From Gemmatimonadota bacterium (GTDB lineage: Bacteria; Gemmatimonadota; Gemmatimonadetes; Gemmatimonadales; GWC2-71-9), in the NCBI GenBank assembly GCA_022710485.1, contig JAKLGU010000010.1, positions 1 to 64,000 of the forward strand: a stretch of DNA of 64,000 nucleotides, written 5' to 3'. Numbering within the stretch: position 1 is the stretch's first letter; each line of letters begins with the position of its first letter. Below the pieces are notes generated by a model that saw only the letters and a list, made by a program, of their open reading frames with translations, had not been told where the DNA came from and did no database searches. A program made the position numbers and the translations under genes. This document shows positions 34,356 to 42,733 of this stretch, in pieces.

Positions 34356-34979
34356 CTAGGCGGGCGCCCCGTCGAAGAAGTCCACTTCGCCGGTCTCGAG
34401 CGAGTACTCCGCCCCGACCACCAGCAGGCCATCCTCGCGAATGAGCTGCTCCAGTACCTCGGAGCCGTGGCGAAGATGGTTCGCCGAGGCCCGGATGTTG
34501 ACCCGAACCGCCTGCTCGATGATGGCCTCGCGGTCGTGCGTGAGGTTGGTGCCGAGCAATCCTTCCACCGAAGGGCGGATCCGGTCCACGATGGACCGCA
34601 GATTGCGGGACTGGTTCTCGCTCGGCCGCTGCAGCTCGTCGAGGGTGGCGGTGACGGCCCCGCACTTCGAGTGGCCGAGGACCACCACGAGCCGGGTGCC
34701 GAACTTCGATGCGGCGAACTCGACGCTGCCCACCAGCGACGGCGCCACGATGTTGCCGGCCACGCGGATGACGAACAGGTCGCCCAGCCCCTGGTCGAAG
34801 ACCAGCTCCGCGGGGACGCGGGCGTCCGAGCAGCCGAGGATGATGGCCAGCGGCTCCTGGTCGGTCGGCAGCTCGGGACGCCTGGTATGGCTGACGATGG
34901 TGTCGGGGCCGCGCACGTTCGAGGCGAACCGTGCGTTGCCTTCCCGCAGGCGCCGGAGCGCGTCACGGCCTGAAATCAT
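34356..34979 (-). CDS. Beta-class carbonic anhydrase
   Basis: The 207-residue enzyme reversibly hydrates CO2. Zinc ligands are Cys50 (GCSDAR), His103 and Cys106 (GHSKCGAV), with the Asp52-Arg54 dyad intact; VRVAG-like IRVAGNIV and VGSVEFAA complete the fold. The C-terminal ETGEVDFF is typical. No signal peptide, so cytoplasmic. It has 12 bases to the next gene and 23 bases from the small membrane protein upstream. Confidence 0.95.
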   Translation of the reverse strand: MISGRDALRRLREGNARFASNVRGPDTIVSHTRRPELPTDQEPLAIILGCSDARVPAELVFDQGLGDLFVIRVAGNIVAPSLVGSVEFAASKFGTRLVVVLGHSKCGAVTATLDELQRPSENQSRNLRSIVDRIRPSVEGLLGTNLTHDREAIIEQAVRVNIRASANHLRHGSEVLEQLIREDGLLVVGAEYSLETGEVDFFDGAPA

Positions 34980-35002
34980 CGGTGTCTCATCCTCCTCTTG
35001 CC

Positions 35003-35221
35003 TCAGGTGCGCCGGCGCACGGCCGCGGCCACGAGCAGCGCCACCCCGCCGGCGGCGCTGGCATAGCCGACCCAGCCGGGCAGGGTGTGTTCCTCGGTCA
35101 CCGCGGCCTTCATCTCGCCAATCTGGAAGACTTCACGCTTCGTCTTGTAGACAGTGCGTCCGGCGACCACCCACATTCCGAGGGCGATCAGCAGCACGCC
35201 GAGGAACATCGTGAGCCTCAC
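35003..35221 (-). CDS. Small two-helix membrane protein (DUF3185-like)
   Basis: The 72-residue product has helices at about 4-20 and 48-66 around a polar loop, YKTKREVFQIGEMKAAV. It resembles the small DUF3185 group, which I state with reserve. It starts at GTG 35219-35221; the ribosome binding site TAGGAGG contains the stop codon TAG of the upstream VIT-type gene, so the two genes are tightly linked. Function unknown. Confidence 0.72.
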   Translation of the reverse strand: MRLTMFLGVLLIALGMWVVAGRTVYKTKREVFQIGEMKAAVTEEHTLPGWVGYASAAGGVALLVAAAVRRRT

Positions 35222-35230
35222 AGGTACCTC

Positions 35231-35917
35231 CTAGACGACCGCACCGAAGAGCCGCCCGACCAGGGCGGTGCACCCCATGGCCACCGCGCCCCAGAACGCG
35301 ACCCGCAGCGCCCCCCGCGTGAGGGGCGCGCCGCCGAGGTGGGCGGCGACGCCGCCGAGGGCCGCGAGGAGCACCAGCGTGACCCCGACGATGCCGGGGC
35401 TGAGCACAGGCATCGGCAGGACCGCCGCGAGGATTGCGGGCGGTGCCGCCCCCACCGCGAACGAGGCCGCGGAGGCGACCGCGGCCTGGATCGGGCGGGC
35501 GCGGGTGAGTTCGTGGATGCCGAGTTCGTCCCGGGCATGGGCGCCGAGGGCGTCGTGCGCCGTCAGGTGATCGGCGACCTGCCGGGCGAGCTCGGGAGTG
35601 AGCCCCCGGGAAACATAGATCTGGGCCAGTTCGGCGTGCTCGGCCTCCGGGGTTTCCGCGAGTTCCCCGCGCTCCCGGGAAAGGTCGGCGTTCTCGGTGT
35701 CCGCCTGGGAGCTCACGGAGACGTACTCGCCGGCCGCCATCGAGAGCGCACCGGCCGCAAGCCCCGCCACGGCCGCGAGCAGGATGGCGGCGCGGTCCGG
35801 CTCGGCCGCCGCCACACCCACCACCAGGCTGCTCGTGGAGATCAGCCCGTCGTTGGCGCCGAGGACCGCGGCACGCAGCCAGCCGATCCGGTCACCGCGG
35901 TGCAACTCGCCAGGCAT
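35231..35917 (-). CDS. VIT-family Fe/Mn transporter
   Basis: The 228-residue product matches the VIT1/CCC1 family: the first helix with WLRAAVLGANDGLISTSSLVVG (about 13-34, shown in part), the second with AAGALSMAAGEYVSVSSQADTE, a cytosolic helical hairpin rich in Glu (residues 76-125) that binds metal in the plant homologue, and three further helices. It should move iron or manganese out of the cytoplasm. Its stop is part of the ribosome binding site of the next gene. Confidence 0.92.
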   Translation of the reverse strand: MPGELHRGDRIGWLRAAVLGANDGLISTSSLVVGVAAAEPDRAAILLAAVAGLAAGALSMAAGEYVSVSSQADTENADLSRERGELAETPEAEHAELAQIYVSRGLTPELARQVADHLTAHDALGAHARDELGIHELTRARPIQAAVASAASFAVGAAPPAILAAVLPMPVLSPGIVGVTLVLLAALGGVAAHLGGAPLTRGALRVAFWGAVAMGCTALVGRLFGAVV

Positions 35918-36027
35918 GGGTGGGCCTCCGCCGTCTCACTGCGTCCGATGCGCCCCGCTGGGCGCGCACATTCGTAGGATTCCTCAAGATAACCCGCGCG
36001 CATACCCCCGGGCGCGAGGCTCGTGCG

Positions 36028-36486
36028 TCACAGCCGCCGCGACGACCAGTGGATCGCGCGGATCCGCCAGCCGGCGTCGGTCCGGCTCAGCACCATCAAC
36101 TCGGCTCCCTGCGACGCCACCGTCCGATCCCGAAAGGTGCCCCGCGCCGTGCTCGTCGCCGCCACCCATGCGACGGCGCCTTCGGAGTGCACCAGCGTCA
36201 CGACCCGCTGGCTCGGGACCGCCCGGCTGAACTCGATGTCCGCCGCCAGGTGGTGGGTGGCGTACTCGGCGCGGGTCTCCACCTCACCCGACTCGAGGAC
36301 GACGGCGTCCGGCGCGAGGAGCGCGAGCGCCGCGACGGAATCCCCGGCGGCGAGCGCGGCATGAAAGGCGGTCACCGTCGCGAGGATGGCGGTAGAGTCA
36401 GGATCGGCGACCGCGAGCGTGGCGTGACTGGCCGGTCCACCGGGGAACACGGCGAGGAAGAGGCTGCCGAGGACGGTGAGGATCAT
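36028..36486 (-). CDS. Secreted NTF2/SnoaL-like protein (DUF4440 type)
   Basis: The 152-residue product has an N-terminal hydrophobic segment (MILTVLGSLFLAVFPGG), probably a signal peptide, followed by AILATVTAFHAALAAGDSVAALALLAPDAVVLESG (shown in part) and a final strand WRIRAIHWSSRR, the DUF4440 pattern. I use the ATG at 36484-36486. Ligand unknown. It is divergent from the alpha/beta hydrolase gene, 98 bases away. Confidence 0.82.
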   Translation of the reverse strand: MILTVLGSLFLAVFPGGPASHATLAVADPDSTAILATVTAFHAALAAGDSVAALALLAPDAVVLESGEVETRAEYATHHLAADIEFSRAVPSQRVVTLVHSEGAVAWVAATSTARGTFRDRTVASQGAELMVLSRTDAGWRIRAIHWSSRRL

Positions 36487-36546
36487 GGCGGGTGGCTCCG
36501 TTGGGGTCCGTCGTTCCGTTGCTCGCCGGGTCCGGCGCCCGGGACG

Positions 36547-36552
36547 TATATT
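36547..36552 (+). promoter_or_regulatory. Possible -10 element TATATT of the alpha/beta hydrolase gene
   Basis: TATATT lies 32 bases upstream of the ATG at 36585 in an otherwise very GC-rich gap between divergent genes. No -35 element at the proper distance is convincing (TTGCTC is 22 bases upstream), so this is a weak call. Confidence 0.25.
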
Positions 36553-36584
36553 CGCTGGGTCTGCTTCCACGGCTCGGGAGACGT

Positions 36585-37526
36585 ATGCGATTCATCCGGC
36601 TGGCCCTCGCGATCGCGCTCCTGGCCTGTGTCGCCGCCCTGGTGACCTATCGGGTGAAGGACCCCGAGCGCCACACCCTCGACGACGAGGCGCGTGCCGC
36701 CGCGCCCGGGCAGTTCGTCCGCCTCGCGGACGGCGTCACCCACTACGAGACGACGGGCCCCGACACCGGGCAGGTGGTGATCCTCGCAGCCGCCTTTTCG
36801 GTGCCGGCCTACCTGTCGGATTCGCTCTTCCAGCGCCTTGGACGCGCCGGCTTCCGGGCGGTCCGGTTCGATTACTACGGGCGCGGATGGTCCGATCGGC
36901 TCGACACGACGTACGGCCTGGACCTCTTCGTTCGCCAGATGACCGGGCTTCTCGACTCCCTCGGCGTCCGTGGGCCCGTAGACGTGGTGGGGCTCTCCTT
37001 CGGGGCGGCCATCGTGACGGACTTTGCCGACCGGCACCCCGACCGGGTCCGCTCCCTCGTCTACATCGACCCGGTGTTCAACACGGGGCGGCAGCTCCCG
37101 CCACGGGAGCGGACCGCGTTCGCCTGGGACTGGTACATGGTGTTCCGCGGCGGAACCGACGCCATGGCCGAGGGACAGCGGGACGACTTCCTGCACCCGG
37201 AGAGGCACCGCGACTGGGTGGAGCGGTACCGGGTGCAGCAGCAATTCAAGGGGACGCGCGAGGCGTGGCGACGGACCCGCGTGGCCATCGCGGTGGCGCC
37301 CCACCAGGAGGAACAGCTCCGGCGGGTCGGCGCCTCACCGCGCCCGGTGCTCGTCGTCTGGGGTCGCCAGGACACCGGGGCGCTCATTACCGAGAGCGAC
37401 GCGCTCCTCGCCGCCATGCCGCGCGCCACCCTTGTGCCGGTGGACTCGGCGGGACACTTGCCGCACCTCGAGCAGCCGGACGTCGTGGTTCCGGCAGTGG
37501 CGGCGTTTCTCACTGCCGAGCCGTAG
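36585..37526 (+). CDS. Alpha/beta-hydrolase, membrane-anchored or secreted
   Basis: The 313-residue product begins with a hydrophobic anchor or signal (FIRLALAIALLACVAALVTY, residues 3-22) and an alpha/beta-hydrolase fold: GRGWSDRLDTTYGL, the nucleophile elbow VGLSFGAA (Ser near 135), acid GRQDTG, and catalytic His in DSAGHLPHLEQP. Substrate unknown. The ATG at 36585 is preceded by CGGGAG. It converges on the DUF3667 gene with a 16-base gap. Confidence 0.9.
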   Translation: MRFIRLALAIALLACVAALVTYRVKDPERHTLDDEARAAAPGQFVRLADGVTHYETTGPDTGQVVILAAAFSVPAYLSDSLFQRLGRAGFRAVRFDYYGRGWSDRLDTTYGLDLFVRQMTGLLDSLGVRGPVDVVGLSFGAAIVTDFADRHPDRVRSLVYIDPVFNTGRQLPPRERTAFAWDWYMVFRGGTDAMAEGQRDDFLHPERHRDWVERYRVQQQFKGTREAWRRTRVAIAVAPHQEEQLRRVGASPRPVLVVWGRQDTGALITESDALLAAMPRATLVPVDSAGHLPHLEQPDVVVPAVAAFLTAEP

Positions 37527-37542
37527 CCATCCGGTGTGTGGG

Positions 37543-38388
37543 TCAGGTCCAGGTCAGAGTGATGAGCAACAAGATGAACCGGTACCCCAGCACCAGCGCG
37601 CCGACCGCGAGGGCGGCCACCCCCGACTGGACGACCCGTACCAGTCCCCGGGCTCCGTAGGCGGGGCCGATGGCCAGGAACAGGTATGCCGCGCACGCGG
37701 TCACGTTGATGAGCGAGAGGACGGTGTCCACCCGTGGCGAGTCGAGGCCGCCGCCTCCCATCCAGTGCTGCAGGCCTGCTGCTACGATGGCGAGGGAGAA
37801 GAGCAGCATCAGGAACGCGTACAGATGCAGCGAAAAGACCACGTGGGTCATGAGCGGTTCGCGGCGGCGGACGAAGAGCAGCGCCAGGACCCCGGCGAAC
37901 GCCGGCACCATGAGGATGACCAGCGACTTGGCATTCAGCACCACGGCGCGGTCGAACGCCGGCTCGTAGGCGTCGAGCGTGGTCTGGGTGCGCTCGAGAC
38001 GTCGCGCCACCAGTGAGCCTGCCAGCGCGCTCCAATCCTGGTGGTGCAGGTGCGACTGGAGCGACGAGCCAAACACATTCGTCCTGGTCAGTGATTGCGT
38101 GGCGAAGAGCAGGACGTTGGCGAGCAGGAAGAGTTGCACGGGCGAGGCGTACTGCTTGCGCACGCCCTTCAAAAACGCGACGGTCAGGCTTCCGGGATGG
38201 CGCAGGAGCATCCCGAAACTGCGCATCACGCGGCCGTCGAGGCTGGTAAACGCCTTGATGAATCGGTCCACGATCCCGCGAAGGGTCAGGTCGCGCGCTG
38301 GAACCGGTTGCTCGCCGCACTGGGGGCAGAACGGCGTCCGCAGCGAGACACCGCAGGTAGGGCAGGTCCACTCGAGGGGCTCGCGCAA
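37543..38388 (-). CDS. DUF3667 membrane protein with N-terminal zinc ribbon
   Basis: The 281-residue product starts with a zinc ribbon (Cys9, Cys12, Cys21, Cys24 in CPTCGVSLRTPFCPQCGEQP), then an amphipathic DUF3667 segment (DRFIKAFTSLDGRVMRSF, LLRHPGSLTVAFLKGVRKQY, PVQLFLLANVLLF) and four hydrophobic helices up to the C-terminus. The family is of unknown function. It lies 12 bases downstream of the GyrI-like fragment gene in the same direction. Confidence 0.9.
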   Translation of the reverse strand: MREPLEWTCPTCGVSLRTPFCPQCGEQPVPARDLTLRGIVDRFIKAFTSLDGRVMRSFGMLLRHPGSLTVAFLKGVRKQYASPVQLFLLANVLLFATQSLTRTNVFGSSLQSHLHHQDWSALAGSLVARRLERTQTTLDAYEPAFDRAVVLNAKSLVILMVPAFAGVLALLFVRRREPLMTHVVFSLHLYAFLMLLFSLAIVAAGLQHWMGGGGLDSPRVDTVLSLINVTACAAYLFLAIGPAYGARGLVRVVQSGVAALAVGALVLGYRFILLLITLTWT

Positions 38389-38400
38389 TGGCCCGTCCCC

Positions 38401-38613
38401 TCAACCGGTCAACGGGCGAACCAACTGGGTGCGCCAGGCGGCGGAGGCACGCCCGGACTCGGGCCCCACGACGGAGCGCTCCCGGAAGTTGGTCGTCATC
38501 AGTTCGCCGAAGTCCGGCCCCCTCAGCTGCTGGATCTGCTCCCGCAGAATCGTCAGGCGGATAACCGCAGTCCGCTGCGCGGCCACATAGACAATCCGGG
38601 GTGGGTCGACCAT
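38401..38613 (-). pseudogene. Truncated GyrI-like (AraC effector-binding) domain fragment
   Basis: The 70-residue frame from ATG 38611-38613 (GGAGG upstream) begins RIVYVAAQRTAVIRLTILREQIQQ, shown here in part, which reads like the first strand and helix of a GyrI-like small-molecule-binding domain. Such domains are about 150 residues; here the frame loses resemblance after GPDFGELMTT and stops 12 bases before the DUF3667 gene. It is likely a remnant, though expression of the short form is possible. Confidence 0.5.
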
Positions 38614-38834
38614 GGCGGTGCTCCTCCAAGGCTCACGTGGGCAGGGGCGCTCTGGTCCGCCAATATCCGCCGTCATCGCCGGCCCGCTAGTGCTGCGCCG
38701 GCCCGAGGCGCAGTCCGGCGGTGCTCAGCTTCCTCGAGGGCCAGCCCTAGCGAGCGGCCTCGGCGGGGCGTGTCAGTGCGCCGATGGTGAACGCGTACGG
38801 CCGAGGGCCTGCCTTCCCGAGGTGAAGCAATGGT

Positions 38835-39983
38835 CTACCGCGACGCATGCCGCAGGGACCGTCTCGCGAGGTAGCCGGCCGCGTGCAGCGGCGATGCGGC
38901 GTAGGACCGGAGCGGAAACGCAAACCCGCGCTCCACGGCGAGATCGACGACGTCCTTGTCGAACCGGTTGCGGCTTCGAAGCACCTTGGCGGCGTACTTT
39001 CCACGCCGGCCCCGGTAGGCGTCGAGGTCGAACGCGCGGGCGTAGAGCCCGAGATGCCCGGCGATCTCCAGCGTCAGGAGGGTCCGGAGGCACTTCTGGC
39101 AGATCGAGCAGTTGCGATCGGTCACCGGGTTCGCACAGACATCCAGCGTGTCGTAGGAGAGCGGGAGGCCGGCCACCCGCAGTGTCTTCTGGGCCCGGGT
39201 GTATTCGCCGCCCCGCAACGTGATCTCCAGGCTCTCCGTGCAGAGCATCGGGAGCGCCACCCCGTCGGCGGCCGCGATCTCATGCGTCGGGCCGACGAAC
39301 ATCGTGTCGTTCGAGTACCCCGCCGCATAGAGCCACTGTCCGATCCCGCCCTGCAGCAGGAGCGCCACCGACGCATTGCGCGGCGTGTGGGTCTGGATGA
39401 ATGAGAGTCCCGCCCCATAGAACTCGTCGAGATTCGAGTCAACCGCCACCAGCGGGAGCCCGATCCGCGCGGCCACGGGCGTGACGCGCGCCAGGCGCTG
39501 CCGGAACACGCGCTCCCCGTCCTTGCCGTGCGAGCCGACGTTGTTGAAGAGCAGGTGGGTGACCTTGCCGCCCACGGGATCTTCGGCGAAGAAGTGGTCC
39601 AGCAGCAGGCAATAGGAATCGATGCCGCACGACAGGCCGGTCGCGACGGCCGCGGGCCGTGCACGCGGCGCCTGGAAGCCGGAGGCGTGAATCGCGATCC
39701 GATGGAGTGGCGGTATCACTGCCCGCAGGAGGTCCTGGTAGGGGCCGGCCAGGCTGTGGTACAGCCGTTCGGACACCTCACCTTCCAGGTGAATATCCTC
39801 TCCTGTTGCCATCGCGGGGATCAGCAGCGCCACAAGCGCCGCGTCCGACGAGGTCGTGAGGAGGTCGGCGAGGCGCTCCTCGACGCGGTACCAGAGCGTG
39901 TGCGAGCCCTTCGACCACGAGACATGTGCCCGGTACTCGCGGGTGCCGTCTCGTGTGAGAAGCGCAGGGGCGCCGATCTTCAT
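38835..39983 (-). CDS. PP-loop ATP-pyrophosphatase-like protein, copy 1 (altered PP-loop SCGIDS)
   Basis: The 382-residue product is a close paralogue of the next gene along its full length. Residues 1-105 form an N-terminal domain with WSKGSHTLWYRVEE and GEDIHLEGEVSERLYHSLAGPYQ; the ATP-binding domain begins at VATGLSCGIDSYC (114-125), where the PP-loop SGGxDS has Cys119 instead of the first Gly. Further blocks are HLLFNNVGSHG, DSNLDEFY, QTHTPRNASVALLLQGGIG and a cysteine cluster NCSICQKCLRTLLTLEIAG (291-309) that may bind zinc. The PP-loop group includes QueC and WbpG (tRNA and sugar amidation); the reaction here is unknown. It is 19 bases downstream of copy 2. Confidence 0.82.
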   Translation of the reverse strand: MKIGAPALLTRDGTREYRAHVSWSKGSHTLWYRVEERLADLLTTSSDAALVALLIPAMATGEDIHLEGEVSERLYHSLAGPYQDLLRAVIPPLHRIAIHASGFQAPRARPAAVATGLSCGIDSYCLLLDHFFAEDPVGGKVTHLLFNNVGSHGKDGERVFRQRLARVTPVAARIGLPLVAVDSNLDEFYGAGLSFIQTHTPRNASVALLLQGGIGQWLYAAGYSNDTMFVGPTHEIAAADGVALPMLCTESLEITLRGGEYTRAQKTLRVAGLPLSYDTLDVCANPVTDRNCSICQKCLRTLLTLEIAGHLGLYARAFDLDAYRGRRGKYAAKVLRSRNRFDKDVVDLAVERGFAFPLRSYAASPLHAAGYLARRSLRHASR

Positions 39984-40002
39984 GCCGAGGTCGCCCGGGG
40001 CC

Positions 40003-41148
40003 CTAGCTCGGGCGCCCGCGCGCCAGGCGGCGGCCGAGGTACGCGACAGCGTGCAGCGGCGACGCGGCGTAGGCTCGCCAGGGAAGCGGATGGCCACGTT
40101 CCACTGCGAACCGCACGACCTCGCGCACGAGCGGCGACCGGCTCCGGAACACCTTCTTCCAGTAACGGTCACGCTTGCGGTAATAGACGTCGAGATCGAA
40201 GACCGGGCCGTACCGGTCCACGACGCCGGCAATCTCCAGCGTCAACAGGGTGCGCAGGCACTTGAGGCACGCAGAACAGTTGCCCGCGGCCGTCCCCGCG
40301 GCGCACACATCGAGGGTGCGATACGTGACCGGGAGCGCGGCCACGCGCAGGGTCTTCTCGACCCGTGAATACTCGTTGCCGCTGGGCGCCGCCTCCAGGG
40401 CATCGGTGGAGAGCATGGGCAAGCCCGCCAGGTCGCCGCACGAGATGTCATACCACGGCCGGATCACGGCGTCGGCGGGCGCGTAGGTCGAAGCGTAGAG
40501 ATACCGCCCGATCCCTCCCTGGAGCAGCAGGGCGACCGACGCATTGCGCGGCGTGTGCGTCTGCTGGAAGCCGATCCCGGGACCGTAGAAGTCGTCGAGG
40601 TTGGAATTGACGGCAACAAGCGGGAGTCCGACCTCCATCGCCCCCCGCTTCGCTGCCGCCAGCCGCTCCCGGAACAATGGCTCGCCGCGCGCCCCGTGGG
40701 ACCCGACGTTGTTGAAAAGGAGATGGGTCACTTTCCGGCCCGGTGCCTCGGCGTAATAGTGATCGGCCAGCACGCAGAAGGAGTCAATGCCGCCCGAGAA
40801 GCCGGTGGCGACGCCGCCCGCGCGAGGGCGAGGGACACGGAAGGCGGTGGAGTGAATGACGACGGGTCGCAGGCTCGGAATGATGGAGCGCAGGAGCTGC
40901 TGGTAGGGTCCGGAGAGGCTCCTCCAGAGGCGCTCGGACACCCCGCCGTCGAGGTGGATGTCCTCGCCGGCGGCCATGGCGGGAATCAGCAGGCCGACCA
41001 GCGCCGCGTCGGACAGGTCCGTCAACAGCCCGGCGTGTTCCTTCTCGACGGCGTACCAGAGCGTGGCAGAACCCGCCGACCACTCCACCGCCACCCGGTA
41101 CTCGATCCGGTCGGCGTGCTCGCGCAACACGGGAACGCCGATGCGCAT
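40003..41148 (-). CDS. PP-loop ATP-pyrophosphatase-like protein, copy 2 (intact SGGIDS)
   Basis: The 381-residue product has an intact PP-loop FSGGIDSFC (117-125), which in this superfamily binds ATP and adenylates a carbonyl, followed by HLLFNNVGSHG (142-152), NSNLDDFYGPG (181-191), QTHTPRNASVALLLQGGIG (196-214) and three cysteines in CSACLKC (291-297) near the C-terminus. Its N-terminal 105 residues match copy 1 but no family I know. The two tandem genes are co-directional with three membrane-protein genes upstream, the nearest ending 4 bases before the ATG. The chemistry is likely thiolation, amidation or nitrile formation, but the substrate is unknown. Confidence 0.85.
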   Translation of the reverse strand: MRIGVPVLREHADRIEYRVAVEWSAGSATLWYAVEKEHAGLLTDLSDAALVGLLIPAMAAGEDIHLDGGVSERLWRSLSGPYQQLLRSIIPSLRPVVIHSTAFRVPRPRAGGVATGFSGGIDSFCVLADHYYAEAPGRKVTHLLFNNVGSHGARGEPLFRERLAAAKRGAMEVGLPLVAVNSNLDDFYGPGIGFQQTHTPRNASVALLLQGGIGRYLYASTYAPADAVIRPWYDISCGDLAGLPMLSTDALEAAPSGNEYSRVEKTLRVAALPVTYRTLDVCAAGTAAGNCSACLKCLRTLLTLEIAGVVDRYGPVFDLDVYYRKRDRYWKKVFRSRSPLVREVVRFAVERGHPLPWRAYAASPLHAVAYLGRRLARGRPS

Positions 41149-41152
41149 GCGG

Positions 41153-41518
41153 CTAGGCGGCGCGCGTGGATCGCCTGAGCGCCGTCCACGTCCACACCGC
41201 GGCCGCCGCGTCCACCAGGCCGAACCCGAGCAGCGGCCAGTCGCTCCATCCTTCCAGGACGAAGACGAGGAAGAAGACGGGGACGCTGAGCCGCAGCAGC
41301 ACCGTGCCGAAGAAGAACACCCGGAGCTCCGAGGCCGCGGCCACCCGGTAGTAGATGCCCAGGTAGGTCAGGAGCATCCCGACCACCCGGATCCACACCT
41401 CCTCGGTCGGCGGAAGCCCGAACTGCACGAGCATCGGGTTGGGCGCGAGGAGCAGCACCAGGCCGAGGAGGATCAGGTAGATGCCGAAGATGTTGACGGA
41501 ACGTGCGGCCGGAGACAT
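41153..41518 (-). CDS. Four-helix membrane protein upstream of the PP-loop pair
   Basis: The 121-residue product has four hydrophobic helices (about 8-26, 42-60, 66-86 and 93-112) with short loops and a basic C-terminus, RRSTRAA. I begin at the ATG 41516-41518, which follows GGAGG-like sequence; the longer frame to 41866 is antisense to the haemolysin III gene. It ends 4 bases before the PP-loop copy 2 start. Function unknown. Confidence 0.7.
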   Translation of the reverse strand: MSPAARSVNIFGIYLILLGLVLLLAPNPMLVQFGLPPTEEVWIRVVGMLLTYLGIYYRVAAASELRVFFFGTVLLRLSVPVFFLVFVLEGWSDWPLLGFGLVDAAAAVWTWTALRRSTRAA

Positions 41519-41547
41519 GCGGACCTCCAGGTCGGTGGGGGCGGGGG

Positions 41548-42198
41548 TCAGGCGGAGTAGCGCAGGACCGCGACCGCGTGGCAGGCGGTGCCGGCCAGGA
41601 CGAAGAGGTGCCACACGAAATGGCGGTAGGGCAGGCGGCTGGCGGCGTAGAAGCCGACCCCGGCGGTGTAGGCCACCCCGCCAGCGGCCAGCCAGAAGAG
41701 CCCCCACGCGGGCACGAGTTGCCAGAGCGGTCTGGCGGCCACCACCACCAGCCAGCCCATCGCGAGGTAGAGGGCAAGCGACAGCCTGGGGTACCGGATC
41801 CCGCCCATCGCCTTGAGCACGATGCCCAGCGCGGCGAGTCCCCAGATCAGCCCGAAGAGCGTCCATCCCCAGGGGCCCCGCAGCACGCCGAGGGTGAACG
41901 GCGTGTAGGTGCCGGCGATCAGGACGTAGATGGCGCCGTGGTCCACCACGCGGAGCACGCGCTTCGCGCGGGGGGCGGGGATCGCGTGATAGAGCGTGGA
42001 GGTGAAGTAGAGCAGCGCGGCGCTGACCCCGAACACCACCGCGCCGGCCACCGACGCGGCGCCCTGGTGCAGGGCGCCGCCCACGAGCACCGGGAGGATG
42101 GCGAGCGCGGCGAGGAACCCGACGCCGTGGCTGACGCTGTTGGCGACTTCCTCTCCGAAGGACTGGGGACGATGACCGGGGCCGGACGCCTGGGTCAT
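41548..42198 (-). CDS. Haemolysin III (YqfA/PAQR) family membrane protein
   Basis: The 216-residue product has seven hydrophobic helices and the family histidines: EEVANSVSHGVGFLAAL at the start, FTSTLYHAIP, VVDHGAIYVLIAGTYTPF and a C-terminal HFVWHLFVLAGTACHAVA. These sites resemble the zinc site of PAQR receptors and ceramidases; true haemolysis is doubtful for the family. The start overlaps the upstream gene's stop (ATGA). Confidence 0.92.
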   Translation of the reverse strand: MTQASGPGHRPQSFGEEVANSVSHGVGFLAALAILPVLVGGALHQGAASVAGAVVFGVSAALLYFTSTLYHAIPAPRAKRVLRVVDHGAIYVLIAGTYTPFTLGVLRGPWGWTLFGLIWGLAALGIVLKAMGGIRYPRLSLALYLAMGWLVVVAARPLWQLVPAWGLFWLAAGGVAYTAGVGFYAASRLPYRHFVWHLFVLAGTACHAVAVLRYSA

Positions 42199-42725
42199 GA
42201 CGTGCGTTCCTTCGTGCGGTGCACCGGAACGGGCGGCACCGGTCCCATGAGGGTCGCCTTGACTTGGTCCCACCCGGCCACGCGCACCGCCTCCGAGGCC
42301 AGTGTATAGATCAGTACGAGCGTGAACAACCACATATGGACCACCAGAAAGCGCGCCGTCGGCACCGCGGCGATCAGCTCCCGGACGGCAGCGCCCACAT
42401 CCCCGTGCTTCATGGCCAGCGGGATGAGCTCCTCCAGCTGCCGGAAGAACAGGGCCACCGTCCCGAAGATGAGCGTCTTCCAAAGGATGTTGTAGAGCAC
42501 CCGACTCGAGAAGCGCCTGGCGAGGGCGGTGTGCTCGATGATCAGGATCGACTTGGCGACGGTGATGGCGCTGATGGTCGCCAGCGTGGCGCTCGCCCTG
42601 GTGGGGTAGCCACCGACGAGTAACCCTTTGGTGAGCGAGATCATGTGGAAGGCCACCATGAAGAAGATCATGGATGGCACCAGCTCCTCGAGCTCGTCGA
42701 CCACGACCCTGGCGACCTTGTTCAT
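42195..42725 (-). CDS. Membrane protein with four helices, unknown function
   Basis: The 176-residue product has an N-terminal segment with an acidic patch (DELEELVPSMIFFMVAFHM) and four hydrophobic helices (about 16-35, 46-66, 80-95 and 127-146). The alternation of hydrophobic and charged blocks resembles a channel-like or DUF-type protein, but no family was recognised. It is translationally coupled to the haemolysin III gene. Confidence 0.7.
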   Translation of the reverse strand: MNKVARVVVDELEELVPSMIFFMVAFHMISLTKGLLVGGYPTRASATLATISAITVAKSILIIEHTALARRFSSRVLYNILWKTLIFGTVALFFRQLEELIPLAMKHGDVGAAVRELIAAVPTARFLVVHMWLFTLVLIYTLASEAVRVAGWDQVKATLMGPVPPVPVHRTKERTS

Positions 42726-42733
42726 CGCTCGGC

